A stretch of 11,167 nt of DNA from Larix sibirica (lineage: Eukaryota > Streptophyta > Pinopsida > Pinales > Pinaceae): positions 21,769 to 32,935 of the forward strand of contig NWUY0300065337.1 of the NCBI GenBank assembly GCA_004151065.3, in the 5' to 3' direction. Shown piece by piece: positions 1-7,161 of the stretch. The notes under the pieces are model-generated. The model searched no databases and was not told where the DNA came from. It saw nothing but the letters and a program-made list of their open reading frames with translations. The position numbers and the translations under genes are program-made. Each line of letters opens with the position of its first letter. Within the stretch, counting starts at the first letter, position 1.

Positions 1-390
1 GTTAAAAAGGCCTTTATGGCCTCATTGTAACTCATTTCTTGCAGATGAGCATAGCCGACACATCTCTTTCCATAGATAATCTACCAACATCTAGAGCTAG
101 TTTTTATTGCTTTACAGTTTACAATGTTTTTCTAATCCATTCATTAATTGAATTTGGGTTTTACTATACCATTGTGCTTTCTGCAAAATATTCATGTGTA
201 TTTATGTTATATATCATTACCTTCGTTTCATTCTCCAAATAATCAAGATCACACACAAATATACTTCAATCCATTTTATTGTGTTAATATTGTGCATCAT
301 TAGCATTCTCATGAATGTCCAATCCACCATGTCATAAGCTTTAACAAAAACTAATTAATTAATTGTGAAAGCAAGAAGGTTCTTTTTTAC
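1..390. other. AT-rich intergenic sequence, nothing assignable
   Basis: I see no recognisable gene or repeat here. A 67-codon open frame at 39-242 on the + strand encodes a hydrophobic, Phe/Tyr/Ile-rich peptide of the kind chance frames give in AT-rich DNA, and it shows no domain signature. Confidence 0.5.
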
Positions 391-681
391 TTAAATGAAT
401 TTTTTTGTGTGCCACTCCGCATCTTCAATCAATCCGTCTTCTTGGAAGTCAAAATGTTTCCCTTAAATAAGAATTTAAAACATTATTGTTCTAAAGACAT
501 CAAATGATGCAGGATTGTCAACTTTGGATATGTTTGTCACAAGAATAGAGTTGAATGGACCATATATTATTCCAATTATTTTGCATTCTTCAATCAAATT
601 AGGAATGTCCTTCCTTGTCATCTCATATGATCTTTTGAAGAATTCCATGAATGCAATATCATCGTTTTAAGAAATGATCTG
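391..681 (-). pseudogene. degenerate type I (M-gamma-like) MADS-box relic
   Basis: On the minus strand one frame reads from 681 down to 391 with three in-frame stops (667-669, 475-477, 463-465). The longest open piece with an ATG runs 648-475 and is 57 codons, but its composition is protein-like. Visible cues: Asn-Asp shortly after the first stop; FFKR twelve residues into the segment that begins at Asn-Asp; then Arg-Lys, a Leu, a Cys, and the string IIYGPF. Type I M-gamma MADS domains have an Asn-Asp near the start, a Phe-Lys-Lys-Arg block, Lys-Lys, a Leu and Cys in the helix, and IIYGP in the beta strand, in this order and with nearly this spacing (one inserted residue and two missing ones by eye). 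MADS proteins are nuclear DNA-binding regulators. The DNA-contacting N-terminus is not recognisable and key basic residues are gone, so this would be non-functional. The downstream part (474-391) is also protein-like but unassigned. The family call was made by eye, without a profile search. Confidence 0.38.
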
Positions 682-1140
682 TGGAAGGAACCATCAAACA
701 CTTGGAAGATATGGAAAGGATAAAAGAAATGAATTGCAACCTATGAGAATCCTATTAGCATTAGATGAACAAAGTGAAACTAAAAGGGTGAACATGATGG
801 CATCTTCAAATATATAAGGGATGCATCAACATCATATATGATGGAATCAAAATAGATAGAAGGTGACGTGGGTGGAAAAAATCAAAAGTACAAGCAAGCT
901 CGTGGATATATGAGGTGAACAATCATAATGAAAAATGGAAATAAAGAGGAAGACCAGAGATGAATGAAGGGATTAATTAAGGATAATGGAAAAGGACAAT
1001 AGGAAATCATCGTGAAGACTGACAAGAGATTATAGTTATAAAAACATGAGATTCAATGACAACAACATTGAAGGAGATGGGAAGGGGCTCTGTAGATAAA
1101 GAAATGTTAGTCCATTGAGCTTACTTGTGGAAATCCATGG
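682..1140. other. purine-rich spacer before the LTR, no gene seen
   Basis: From about 830 to 1090 the + strand is strongly enriched in A and G, with many GA-rich words. All frames are broken by stops. I see no domain and no clear repeat unit. The stretch ends where the presumed retrotransposon LTR begins. Confidence 0.4.
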
Positions 1141-1593
1141 TGTTAGGGTCCTACCCCAACCCCTCTTACTTTTGGTTACATAGGAATATGGCCATCTCCT
1201 TGGTATAAGGCCAAGTAGTTAGTAGTGGACAATTAATTAATGTAAAAGGGGTATTTGTGTTAATTAAGGACTAATAGGTAGTTGGTACTCATTAATTATG
1301 AGTAGTTAGGGCTTTGGCTAGGGCATAACCTATTTAAAGAGCTAGGAGGCTAAGGATTGTTTTTTCAAGAATTGTGTATCTAGAGCTCTGCTCAAGTGAA
1401 AGGTCGCCTAACCTTAAGAGGCAAGTGACCATTGCTTTATGAATTTATTATCATAATACAAAGGTTATTTCCGCAACATCTCTCTTCTCTATTGTCTTGT
1501 TTTTTATTATCCTGCACTATAATTTCCAGTTTCTTGCATCCATAAATCTCTATATATCTAGTGTTTTTCTAAGTTTCAAGGTTAATACCACCA
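1141..1593 (+). repeat. probable 5' LTR of the gypsy element
   Basis: The segment begins TGTTAGGG and ends CCA, fitting the TG...CA rule. It contains a TATA-like box about 190 bases in, then a T-rich U5-like stretch ending just before a primer binding site. About 450 bases is normal for plant gypsy LTRs. No second copy is present in the window, so the borders rest on the terminal dinucleotides and the adjacent primer site. An alternative right border near 2359 (ending CCCACA, followed by TTTGGTGGCAC) would give a much longer LTR and shorter leader. I prefer the first model because its primer site fits plant elements better. Confidence 0.55.
1331..1338 (+). promoter_or_regulatory. TATA-like box of the LTR promoter
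   Basis: TATTTAAA lies in the middle of the presumed LTR, where plant gypsy elements carry their RNA polymerase II promoter. Transcription would be expected to start some 30 bases downstream, near 1365. Position and sequence are the only evidence. Confidence 0.4.
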
Positions 1594-1605
1594 TGAGTGG
1601 TATTA
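1583..1605 (+). promoter_or_regulatory. 9-bp perfect inverted repeat spanning the LTR end and primer binding site
   Basis: TAATACCAC (1583-1591) and GTGGTATTA (1597-1605) are perfect reverse complements around the 5-base loop CATGA. The right arm contains most of the presumed primer binding site and the left arm is the last part of the LTR, so in genomic RNA the two could pair and hide the primer site. Confidence 0.6.
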
Positions 1606-1606
1606 G
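1598..1606 (+). promoter_or_regulatory. primer binding site, tRNA-iMet type, degenerate
   Basis: TGGTATTAG differs at one of nine positions from TGGTATCAG, the usual start of the primer binding site in plant retrotransposons primed by initiator methionine tRNA. It lies four bases after the proposed LTR end. The following bases (TGAAC) no longer match the tRNA well, as expected for an old copy. Confidence 0.5.
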
Positions 1607-1856
1607 TGAACTTCCATGAGCCAACACACCTCTAGAATTTTGCAATTTTTTATGGGGCTAGAGACATGTTCTAGTGTCTTTAAATAACCAATAGATCTAT
1701 CGTTCAACAGGTAAACTTGCAGTTGTGAAAGCATACATGTAGGAAATACAAATTTTACTTATTTGTACATTATTGAACACTCTTGTAACCTCTATTGGTA
1801 CCCCTTCAAGTAGTATCGCATTAGACAACACCTGTATAAAAAATTTCACTTCCATG

Positions 1857-1868
1857 TACCCTAGGGTA
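1857..1868. repeat. 12-bp perfect palindrome
   Basis: TACCCTAGGGTA is its own reverse complement. With one interruption the symmetry continues two more bases on each side. It lies in the unassigned leader, and no function is evident. Confidence 0.5.
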
Positions 1869-1996
1869 TATCGAAAGGCCCCTAAGCAACCTAAAACCAA
1901 CTTTAGATAATTTGATTGACCGTATTGTTGGTATAATGGCACCAATATCATCCCTTGATAATATTACTCTCTAGTACCTAGGTGGTCGGGTGGTAG

Positions 1997-2029
1997 AACT
2001 AAGGTCATGGTTGAGCCTAGACCTTAGTT
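1997..2029. repeat. 10-bp perfect inverted repeat with 13-base loop
   Basis: AACTAAGGTC (1997-2006) and GACCTTAGTT (2020-2029) are exact reverse complements separated by 13 bases. The loop contains GGTTGAGCC, which loosely recalls a pol III B box. The sequence just upstream (around 1980-1995) loosely recalls an A box, but the spacing is too short for a normal SINE head. Confidence 0.55.
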
Positions 2030-2070
2030 AGTGCCTTGAGAGGGTTGAGTATTATTGTTTGACCCTAACG

Positions 2071-2087
2071 TATATCAAAGTGATATA
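2071..2087. repeat. 7-bp inverted repeat
   Basis: TATATCA and TGATATA are separated by AAG. This is a short AT-rich hairpin in the unassigned leader and may be chance. Confidence 0.3.
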
Positions 2088-2476
2088 GCACCTAAAACTC
2101 CCATGTCCTCAAAATCCTGGAAACTCCCTATCCTATGAGACCGACCAGTGAATTTCCTACATCTTTGCATCCATAAGGAATTTGTAATTATGTTGGTGTA
2201 GTAATATTTAGTAGGGAGTAATACTCCCACCAGTGTAAAGTGTTTTGGGGATCCACCTAGACCATTGTTGGAGACCCATCTCAAATGAATCCTTGCATTT
2301 TGTTGATCGTGTCAATATACATCTCTAACAAAAAAAATTGTGGACTCGAAAATCCCACATTTGGTGGCACATCTCAATAGACTCCTCTTTCACCACTCGT
2401 CATTTTGAGATAAGTTGGTGACAATAATTTTAAAATCATAAGTGATCCCATGGTAAACACTAGTAACCAATCAAAT

Positions 2477-3368
2477 ATGGAGGATCATAACAAGGATCCG
2501 CCCAAATAAGTGGTCATGGCCTTGAAGCATACAATTGACTAAATCCACATTAATCAGGTTACGCAACAACAAATGTTGAATATCATGGCTAAACACATGG
2601 GTCTAAATCCCACACCAAAGGATCAATCCATTGATGTAGTGGTTAATGAAGAACATGGATCTCACACTCCCTTCCCCGAAACCCAACCTCCACCATTTCA
2701 AGATAACAATTCATGGCACTATTCCAAAATGTCCACATGCACAAATTTGATGGTTCAGACCCCTCGGGTTGGATTACCCAAATGGAACACTATTTTGCTC
2801 TCCATGGCATTAAGGATGATCTCCAAAAGTTAAAAGTGGGGGTGTTATATTTAGACTCATATTGTTGGCAATGGTACTAGAAATATTATCGTCATTATGT
2901 CCCTTGGAGCCAATTTGTGAATATCCTCTATGATTGTTTTGAAACTTACTACCTAGGAAGGTTGACCAAATTACAGTACAAAAACATGGTTTTGGACTAT
3001 ATTACAACATTGAGCAATTGGTAATTTTCATAGATGGCCTCTTTGATTTATTTTTCCAAGAATGCTTCAACAATGACCTCAAAGAGGCAATTCAAGCACA
3101 TGTCATTATGTAATACCCCACTACCTAGTCAGAGGCTTGTGATATAACTAGGGAAGCCAAGATGGTGATAAACACCCAACCCAAGAGATCTACATTTACT
3201 ACTCACACTATGTCTCCCATGGCTCCTACTCCTAGCACCTCCAACATGTTTCCATTAAGAAGCCAAAATTTATCTCATGATGTGATGGTCGAACGTCAAC
3301 ACCTCAGAGTTTGCTATAAACGTGGTGAAAAATATTCCCAAGGGCACAAATGCAAAGAACATAAATGA
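2477..3368 (+). pseudogene. gag relic of the gypsy element (capsid and nucleocapsid)
   Basis: Gag forms the virus-like particle and binds the element's RNA. The probable start is the ATG at 2477 (MEDHNK), in frame with the open stretch 2573-2735 despite stops near 2507 and 2546. From about 2720 the match moves to another frame, with the FDGSDP and W-x-x-x-M-E-H-Y-F blocks typical of plant gypsy capsids (2746 on). Near 3015 it shifts again and runs to 3368 through the nucleocapsid. The zinc knuckle lies at about 3313-3354. It has the plant gypsy form Cys-x2-Cys-x7-His-x-Cys, but the second Cys is Arg (CGT at 3322-3324), so zinc binding would fail. Stops such as TAG after WQWY and TAA/TAG near 3110-3130 confirm it is dead. 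The capsid and knuckle assignment is firm. The exact start is inference. Confidence 0.85.
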
Positions 3369-3750
3369 TTCCAAATAAATGTATCCTCACATGAGTACCC
3401 AGAAGACATACCAATTGAAGGCACTCATGAACCATAAAAATAGGATACAAACCCACCCATGGAAGATGACAACACGTTGCAAGATTATAGGGAGGAACCC
3501 CAAATCTCATGCCATGCCTTATCCAATTTCTCCACACCATAGACATTAAAGTTGATAGGATACATCAAGCACCATAAATTCATTGTATTAATTGAAAGTG
3601 AAAACACCCGCAATTTTATTCGTTGGAGAGTGGCAGAAGAAACCCATTGCTATGTCCATCCTATACTAATTTTCCAAATTATGATCGCCAATGGGGGTAT
3701 GATGAAATGTGGGGGTCATTGTGAAAACTTGAAACTCCAAATTGTGTGGG
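3369..3750 (+). pseudogene. retroelement aspartic protease relic, truncated at its C-terminal side
   Basis: This continues the nucleocapsid frame after a stop at 3366-3368. The first 170 bases are an acidic linker with further stops. The protease proper starts near 3540 (LKLIGYI) and reaches the active site at 3588-3611. The family's Asp-Ser-Gly triad is read here as Glu-Ser-Glu (GAA at 3594-3596), so the catalytic aspartate is lost. The following block with NFI, then HCYVHP, the A-N-G-G-M flap region and KCGG matches the middle of plant gypsy proteases. At about 3750 the frame stops matching protease and the sequence jumps into the end of the RT region, so the second half of the domain is gone. 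Pepsin-like proteases cut the Gag-Pol polyprotein inside the particle. This one cannot. Confidence 0.82.
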
Positions 3751-3753
3751 TTT

Positions 3754-4320
3754 CTAGGATTGACCATCTACTAGAGTCTAAATTTTGTGAAAAATTATGG
3801 CAAATTTTCAACCCCCTTAATGTGACCACCCAAAAAGAATTCCTTTGTCTAAAGTGATGAAGTTGAACATGCCTTCTTTGTCTTAAATGATGCCATAAGC
3901 ACTACTTCAATATTATCAATGTCTAATTTCACTAAGACTTTTGTCTTAAAATGTGATGTCTTATGAAAAGGTCTTGGAGCAGTATTGATGCAAGAAGGAT
4001 GCCCTTTGTCCTTCACTAGCAAGCAATTTTGTTATCATAATTTGGGAAAATCGACATATGAAAAAGAGATGATGGCCATCCTTGACACTATTGAGACATG
4101 GCACCCTTATTTAATAGGGAGATGCTTCTATATTAAGACCGACCATCATAGTTTAAAACATTTCCTTGAACACAGGTTGTCATCTCTAGAGAAACATAAG
4201 CGAGTTACTAAAATGTTGAGGTATGATTATGTGATTATATAGAAGAAGGGTCTAGAAAATATGGTGCTTGATGCATTTTCTAGGCAATTTGAAGAGGAGG
4301 GTTCTCTCTTTGCATTATAC
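3754..4320 (+). pseudogene. RT connection and RNase H relic
   Basis: Frame 1 begins at the GFLGLT block, which in intact elements lies just after the reverse transcriptase palm, and continues through a FVKNYGK stretch. RNase H follows: the first acidic residue in CD (3955-3957), the YEKE box (4057-4068), TDHHSL (Asp at 4141-4143) and a D-A-F-S-R block (Asp at 4270-4272). RNase H degrades the RNA strand of the RNA-DNA hybrid during reverse transcription. All four acidic sites are still present, although stops interrupt the frame at 3964-3966, 4240-4242 and, just past the domain, 4336-4338. The RT fingers and palm with the YxDD motif are missing altogether. The longest open piece is 3985-4242. 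Confidence 0.88.
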
Positions 4321-4473
4321 TTACTAGTTCCAAGTTGAATTGAGGAAGTGTGTCACAAATGGATGGACAATGACACAATAATGCAACTCATCCAATGACT
4401 AAAGGAATATCCAAACCCTCAGATGAGGTATATATGGAAACAAGATACATTGCACTATAAATAGTGCATTTTT
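4321..4473 (+). pseudogene. RNase H to integrase linker
   Basis: This continues in frame 1 with stops at 4336-4338, 4396-4398 and 4462-4464. It matches by style the Trp- and acid-rich spacer before integrase in plant gypsy polyproteins. No catalytic function is expected here. Confidence 0.65.
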
Positions 4474-5450
4474 ATGGCACCAGTTTTAGCCTTCAAACAA
4501 AGATTATTAGCAAAGTTACATTCATCCCTCTCAGCAGGTCACTCAGGCTTTCATAAAACCTATGAAAGGATTAAGCACTCATTCTTCTTGGAAGTCATAA
4601 AAACATACATCCAAACCTTTATTGTGGCATGTGAGACTTTCCAACGACACAAGGGAGAAACATTGAAGTTGCCAGGGGCCTTACAGGCACTTCCCATACT
4701 AACCTATATATGGACTGATATTTTTTATGGATTTTATAATGGGGATTCCTAGAGTTGGTAATAAATCATTCATCATGGTGGTTGTTGATATTCTTTCTAA
4801 ATATGCCCACTTTTGTGCCTTGTCACACCATTTTCCACCATCATTAGGAACCTAAGTCTTCATGGATTAGATTTTTAAATTACATGGCATGCCAACTTCC
4901 ATTGTCTCTAATTGGGACCCTACCTTAACAAGAAAATTTTTGTCAAAAGTTATTTAAACTTCAAGGTACCTAGTTGCAACTCAACATGGCCTATCACCCA
5001 CAAATATATGTCCAAACAAAAGCCATGAATAAATGTTTAGAAACTTATTTGAGATGATTTATTTCATAGAAGACGCACCAATGGGCACAATGGCTTCCTC
5101 TTGTAAACTGGTGGTAAAATACCACTTATCATGGAGCCACCAAAATTACCCAATATGAAGTAGTACATAGCCAAAAACCCTTGTATGTGGTTTCCCATCT
5201 ACCAGGCACTTCTTGAGTCCAATTAGTGGATGACATGCACTTCGTACCAAAGAAGCTATTATTGTCACACTTTAAGGAGAATTTGGCTATGGATCAAAAT
5301 AGAATGAAATAACAGGTTTATTAGCACTGCTCAAAGTGTCTGTTTGCATAAGGGAATCATGTGTTTCTTCGACTTCAACCTTATAAGCAAACATCACTCA
5401 AAAATAACGCCCACTAGAAACTAGCTCAAAGTTCTATGGACCTTACAAGA
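4474..5450 (+). pseudogene. integrase relic with mutated zinc finger and DDE residues
   Basis: Integrase inserts element cDNA into the chromosome. The N-terminal HHCC finger is seen in frame 1 with His at 4519-4521 and 4540-4542, the SGFHKTYER block, and Cys at 4630-4632. The last Cys is Phe (TTC at 4639-4641). A one-base shift inside a T run at 4721-4726 moves the core into frame 2, where the first catalytic Asp survives in MDF (4730-4732). The second is Asn (AAT at 4910-4912). After another shift near 4945 the third, normally Glu in the HPQ...QTE block, is Lys (AAA at 5019-5021). The core continues through W-W and YHGA blocks to a basic C-terminus, with a further shift near 5420 and the GPY module at 5429-5449 (FYGPYKI). 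There are many stops. The domain identity is firm and the copy is inactive. Confidence 0.88.
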
Positions 5451-5715
5451 TCATACAACACAATGGACAAGTGGCCTGCAAGCTATCTCTCCTAGATCAA
5501 TCCAAGATTCACCTAGTCTTTCATGTATATTGCCTCAAAAAGGTGGTAGTATCAAATAGTAAAGTGGAGATCAAGTTATCATAACTTGATGAGGAAGGCT
5601 CCATTTGGCTCTAGCCATATTAAGCAATATTGGATACTAGGGCACGCCAATTTGTGAAAGTCGTACAATCAAAGAAGTTTCGATCTAGTGAAAGATATGC
5701 AACTAGAAGGAAGGT
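5451..5715 (+). pseudogene. integrase tail and broken chromodomain start
   Basis: Frame 2 carries the FHVYCLKK block, then an acidic D-E-E-G-S-I-W stretch and the ILDTRARQ segment (about 5624-5653) that leads into the chromodomain in chromoviruses. The match then moves to frame 1 (RTIKEV from 5662). Two stops follow, a further shift gives a K-D-M piece near 5690, and similarity fades by about 5715. Chromodomains guide integration to particular chromatin. Only the first strand or so of the fold is left. The context and GPY module make the chromovirus label likely, though the chromodomain itself is too short to be certain. Confidence 0.6.
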
Positions 5716-6740
5716 TAGTTATGATCTATTTGATCCTCTTGATCTTGTTGTGAAATCAAATTCAAACAAATGTTATATTGATGGTTGTTTATTTAATAAG
5801 AAGGTTTTCATTCTTTATCTACTTTATCTAGGCTTTCATATTATTGTTCTCCTTATCTTGTTCATGGTTACATGTCATTACTTCACTATAATTTTATGGT
5901 TGTGATGGTGCACCACGTTTAAGGGATCTCACTTTATTCTTGCGTAATTTGAAAAAAGTTTTGGATTACTTGTGAAACATTAGTGATGGATTAATTACAT
6001 CTTCTTTGTCATATCCAAACCCTCATGTTCATCGATATTGACTCCATCACCCAATTAGTTACACACCGGTCTTGGTAAAATCCACAATTCCTTTTATTTT
6101 AAAGAAAATCATAAAGCAATATTTTCTAGGGTTCCCCCATTATTCCAGAAAAAACCAACCCAAAGCGAGAGGAAAAATTGTCATAGGGACAATGGGAAAC
6201 CTTCTTAAGTTCCCCTAAGGTTGCACTTGGTTAAAGGACTTTGTAACATTCTAGGTGCAAGTTTGGGAGGTAACATGCACAATTTGTGTTAAAAAAGAGA
6301 AGATGACATTAAAGTAAAATAAATAAACCAATGTAAGTCTATCTCAACCCGATCTATTAAACACAGAGAGAGATTAAAAATATTTTTGGAGACATTTTTA
6401 TTATGAACTCCATGTGTTGCGATCATACCTTTTTTGGACCATGGCCATTGATATCACTAGATAACACTCTAAGCCTTGTACACTACCCATTTTGGCCCAT
6501 GGAAGCATGTCTTGATTTATGTCATGATTTGACCTCTCATTCGTCACATCAATTCGATGGTTGTTGCTTCGTTCAATTCTTGCCATGCCAATCCCTCTTT
6601 TGTCTTCTATCATTTTCACTCCTTCTACACATTAGTTATTACAATTTCTGTGACATTGGTCACAACGACATGGATTTTAGATTATAGTGTTTCTTAGGCA
6701 CCCAAAGTTATAGGAAGTGGTAGTTATATTTGGAGAGATC
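5716..6740. other. sequence right of the element, no 3' LTR found
   Basis: I looked here for a second copy of the 1141-1593 LTR and saw none. The frame from the chromodomain start stays open to 5905 but becomes a hydrophobic, AT-driven peptide. Opposed frames at 6403-6687 (+) and 6619-6401 (-) overlap almost completely and neither shows a known domain. A purine-rich run at 6155-6175 is followed by TTGTCATAGGG, which only faintly recalls a polypurine tract plus LTR start. Confidence 0.4.
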
Positions 6741-6913
6741 AATAATATTTGATGTTGTCCTAAAAAGTTTAGATATAAAGACCTAAAGAAGTCCACCAAT
6801 AACTACAATGCCAAAGCTGACCTGGGAAGAGGCTGGTTAGGAACCGTTTACAAAGAGATCTCCTAAAGGGGAAAACTATTGTTGTAGTAAAACACATCCC
6901 AATTTCCTACCAA
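6741..6913 (+). pseudogene. receptor-like kinase fragment, N-lobe only
   Basis: The frame through 6765-6863 reads KFRYKDLKKSTNNYN followed by LGRGWLG and TVYK. This is the start of a plant receptor-like kinase domain: the F-x-Y-x-x-L-x-x-A-T-N-N-F-type lead-in, the Gly-x-Gly-x-x-Gly ATP loop (about 6825-6842) and the V-Y-K strand. A stop falls at 6864-6866. In the frame two bases over, from 6860, comes GKTIVVVKHI, the beta-3 strand with the ATP-binding Lys at 6890-6892. The lead-in is most like the cysteine-rich receptor kinases. After about 6913 there is no alpha-C helix, no catalytic HRD and no activation segment, so at most about 55 residues of a 270-residue domain remain. The frameshift and stop make it a pseudogene. 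Just upstream, G-E-I-N-N-I and P-K-K look like juxtamembrane sequence with another stop. Confidence 0.75.
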
Positions 6914-6915
6914 CC

Positions 6916-7161
6916 ATGTCTGCAGTCAAATTCTATATGTTTTCTTTGAGCATAAGCCTTGCACTCTTTCAGATAGAATGCCACTTCTTGGGTGACTTTG
7001 GAGACTGCACTTCTATTTTGGCCCTCAAATCTGCTTTCCACAAATGTTATCACTATCAATTTCAAACAAACGTTGTTAGAGATCTTAAGGCCATGGTGAA
7101 CTCACTAAATACTACTTACGAAAAAAATAATTTTTTTACTCTGTTATTTGTTTCACTTTAA
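6916..7161 (+). pseudogene. short ORF with signal-peptide-like start, possible DUF26 fragment
   Basis: This frame of 81 codons begins 2 bases after the kinase relic. Residues 1-22 (MSAVKFYMFSLSISLALFQI...) look like a secretory signal: short start, hydrophobic core, then a more polar stretch. Residues about 40-68 include a Cys, then FQTNVV, L-K-A-M-V and N-S-L-N-T-T. This recalls the opening of the DUF26/Gnk2 domain (Cys, then F-x-x-N-L near L-x-x-L-V-x-N-T), found outside the membrane in cysteine-rich receptor-like kinases. The C-x8-C-x2-C core is absent and the last dozen residues are low quality, perhaps intron read-through. A kinase N-lobe next to a possible DUF26 N-terminus fits a collapsed tandem kinase array. 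It could equally be a chance frame. Confidence 0.33.

Larger units (their letters stand above)
1607..2476. other. long leader between primer site and gag, possibly holding an insertion
   Basis: About 870 bases separate the primer site from the gag start, well above the usual plant gypsy leader. No retroelement domain is visible. Two overlong frames exist on the minus strand, 1951-1697 (84 codons) and 2284-2075 (69 codons). The first has fairly protein-like composition, but I do not recognise it. The stretch also holds a 12-bp palindrome (1857-1868), a 10-bp inverted repeat (1997-2029) and a 7-bp one (2071-2087). An old nested insertion or captured host sequence would explain the length. Confidence 0.4.
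1141..5715 (+). mobile_element. decayed Ty3/gypsy chromovirus-type LTR retrotransposon, RT deleted, 3' LTR missing
   Basis: The order LTR, primer binding site, gag, protease, RNase H, integrase, chromodomain start is that of a Ty3/gypsy element, in which integrase follows RNase H (in Ty1/copia it precedes RT). The GPY module and chromodomain start at the integrase C-terminus place it among chromoviruses. Reading the domains needs all three + frames: gag in frames 2, 1 then 3; protease in frame 3; RNase H and the first part of integrase in frame 1; the rest of integrase in frames 2, 3 then 2; the chromodomain start in frames 2 then 1 (frame named by start position modulo 3, with 0 as 3). Each part carries stops, so the copy cannot encode proteins. 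The RT fingers and palm are absent at about 3750. The right end has no LTR, so the right boundary given here is only where similarity fades. Confidence 0.9.

Noticed and set aside
2075-2284. Minus-strand frame of 69 codons
   Set aside because: Composition is unremarkable and no homology can be recognised. It is kept only as part of the unassigned leader.
2362-2379. TGGTGGCACATCTC as the primer binding site with an LTR ending near 2359
   Set aside because: It would give a leader of normal length, but the site matches no primer sequence I can name, and the 1598 site plus U5-like sequence is the better fit. It is kept as an alternative in the LTR entry.
3304-3546. Minus-strand frame of 80 codons opposite gag and protease
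   Set aside because: It is antisense to the clearly assigned nucleocapsid and linker and has no domain of its own.
6155-6190. Purine-rich run followed by TTGTCATAGGG as polypurine tract and 3' LTR start
   Set aside because: Only a few bases resemble the 5' LTR start and the next bases do not align with it.
6401-6687. Overlapping open frames on both strands as a gene
   Set aside because: Both arise from the same stop-poor stretch. Neither shows a domain, and the + strand one is a Cys/His/Phe-rich peptide without a recognisable pattern.
6985-6996. DFG in the 6916 frame as a kinase activation motif
   Set aside because: The surrounding residues do not fit an activation segment, there is no HRD upstream, and the spacing from the N-lobe is far too short.
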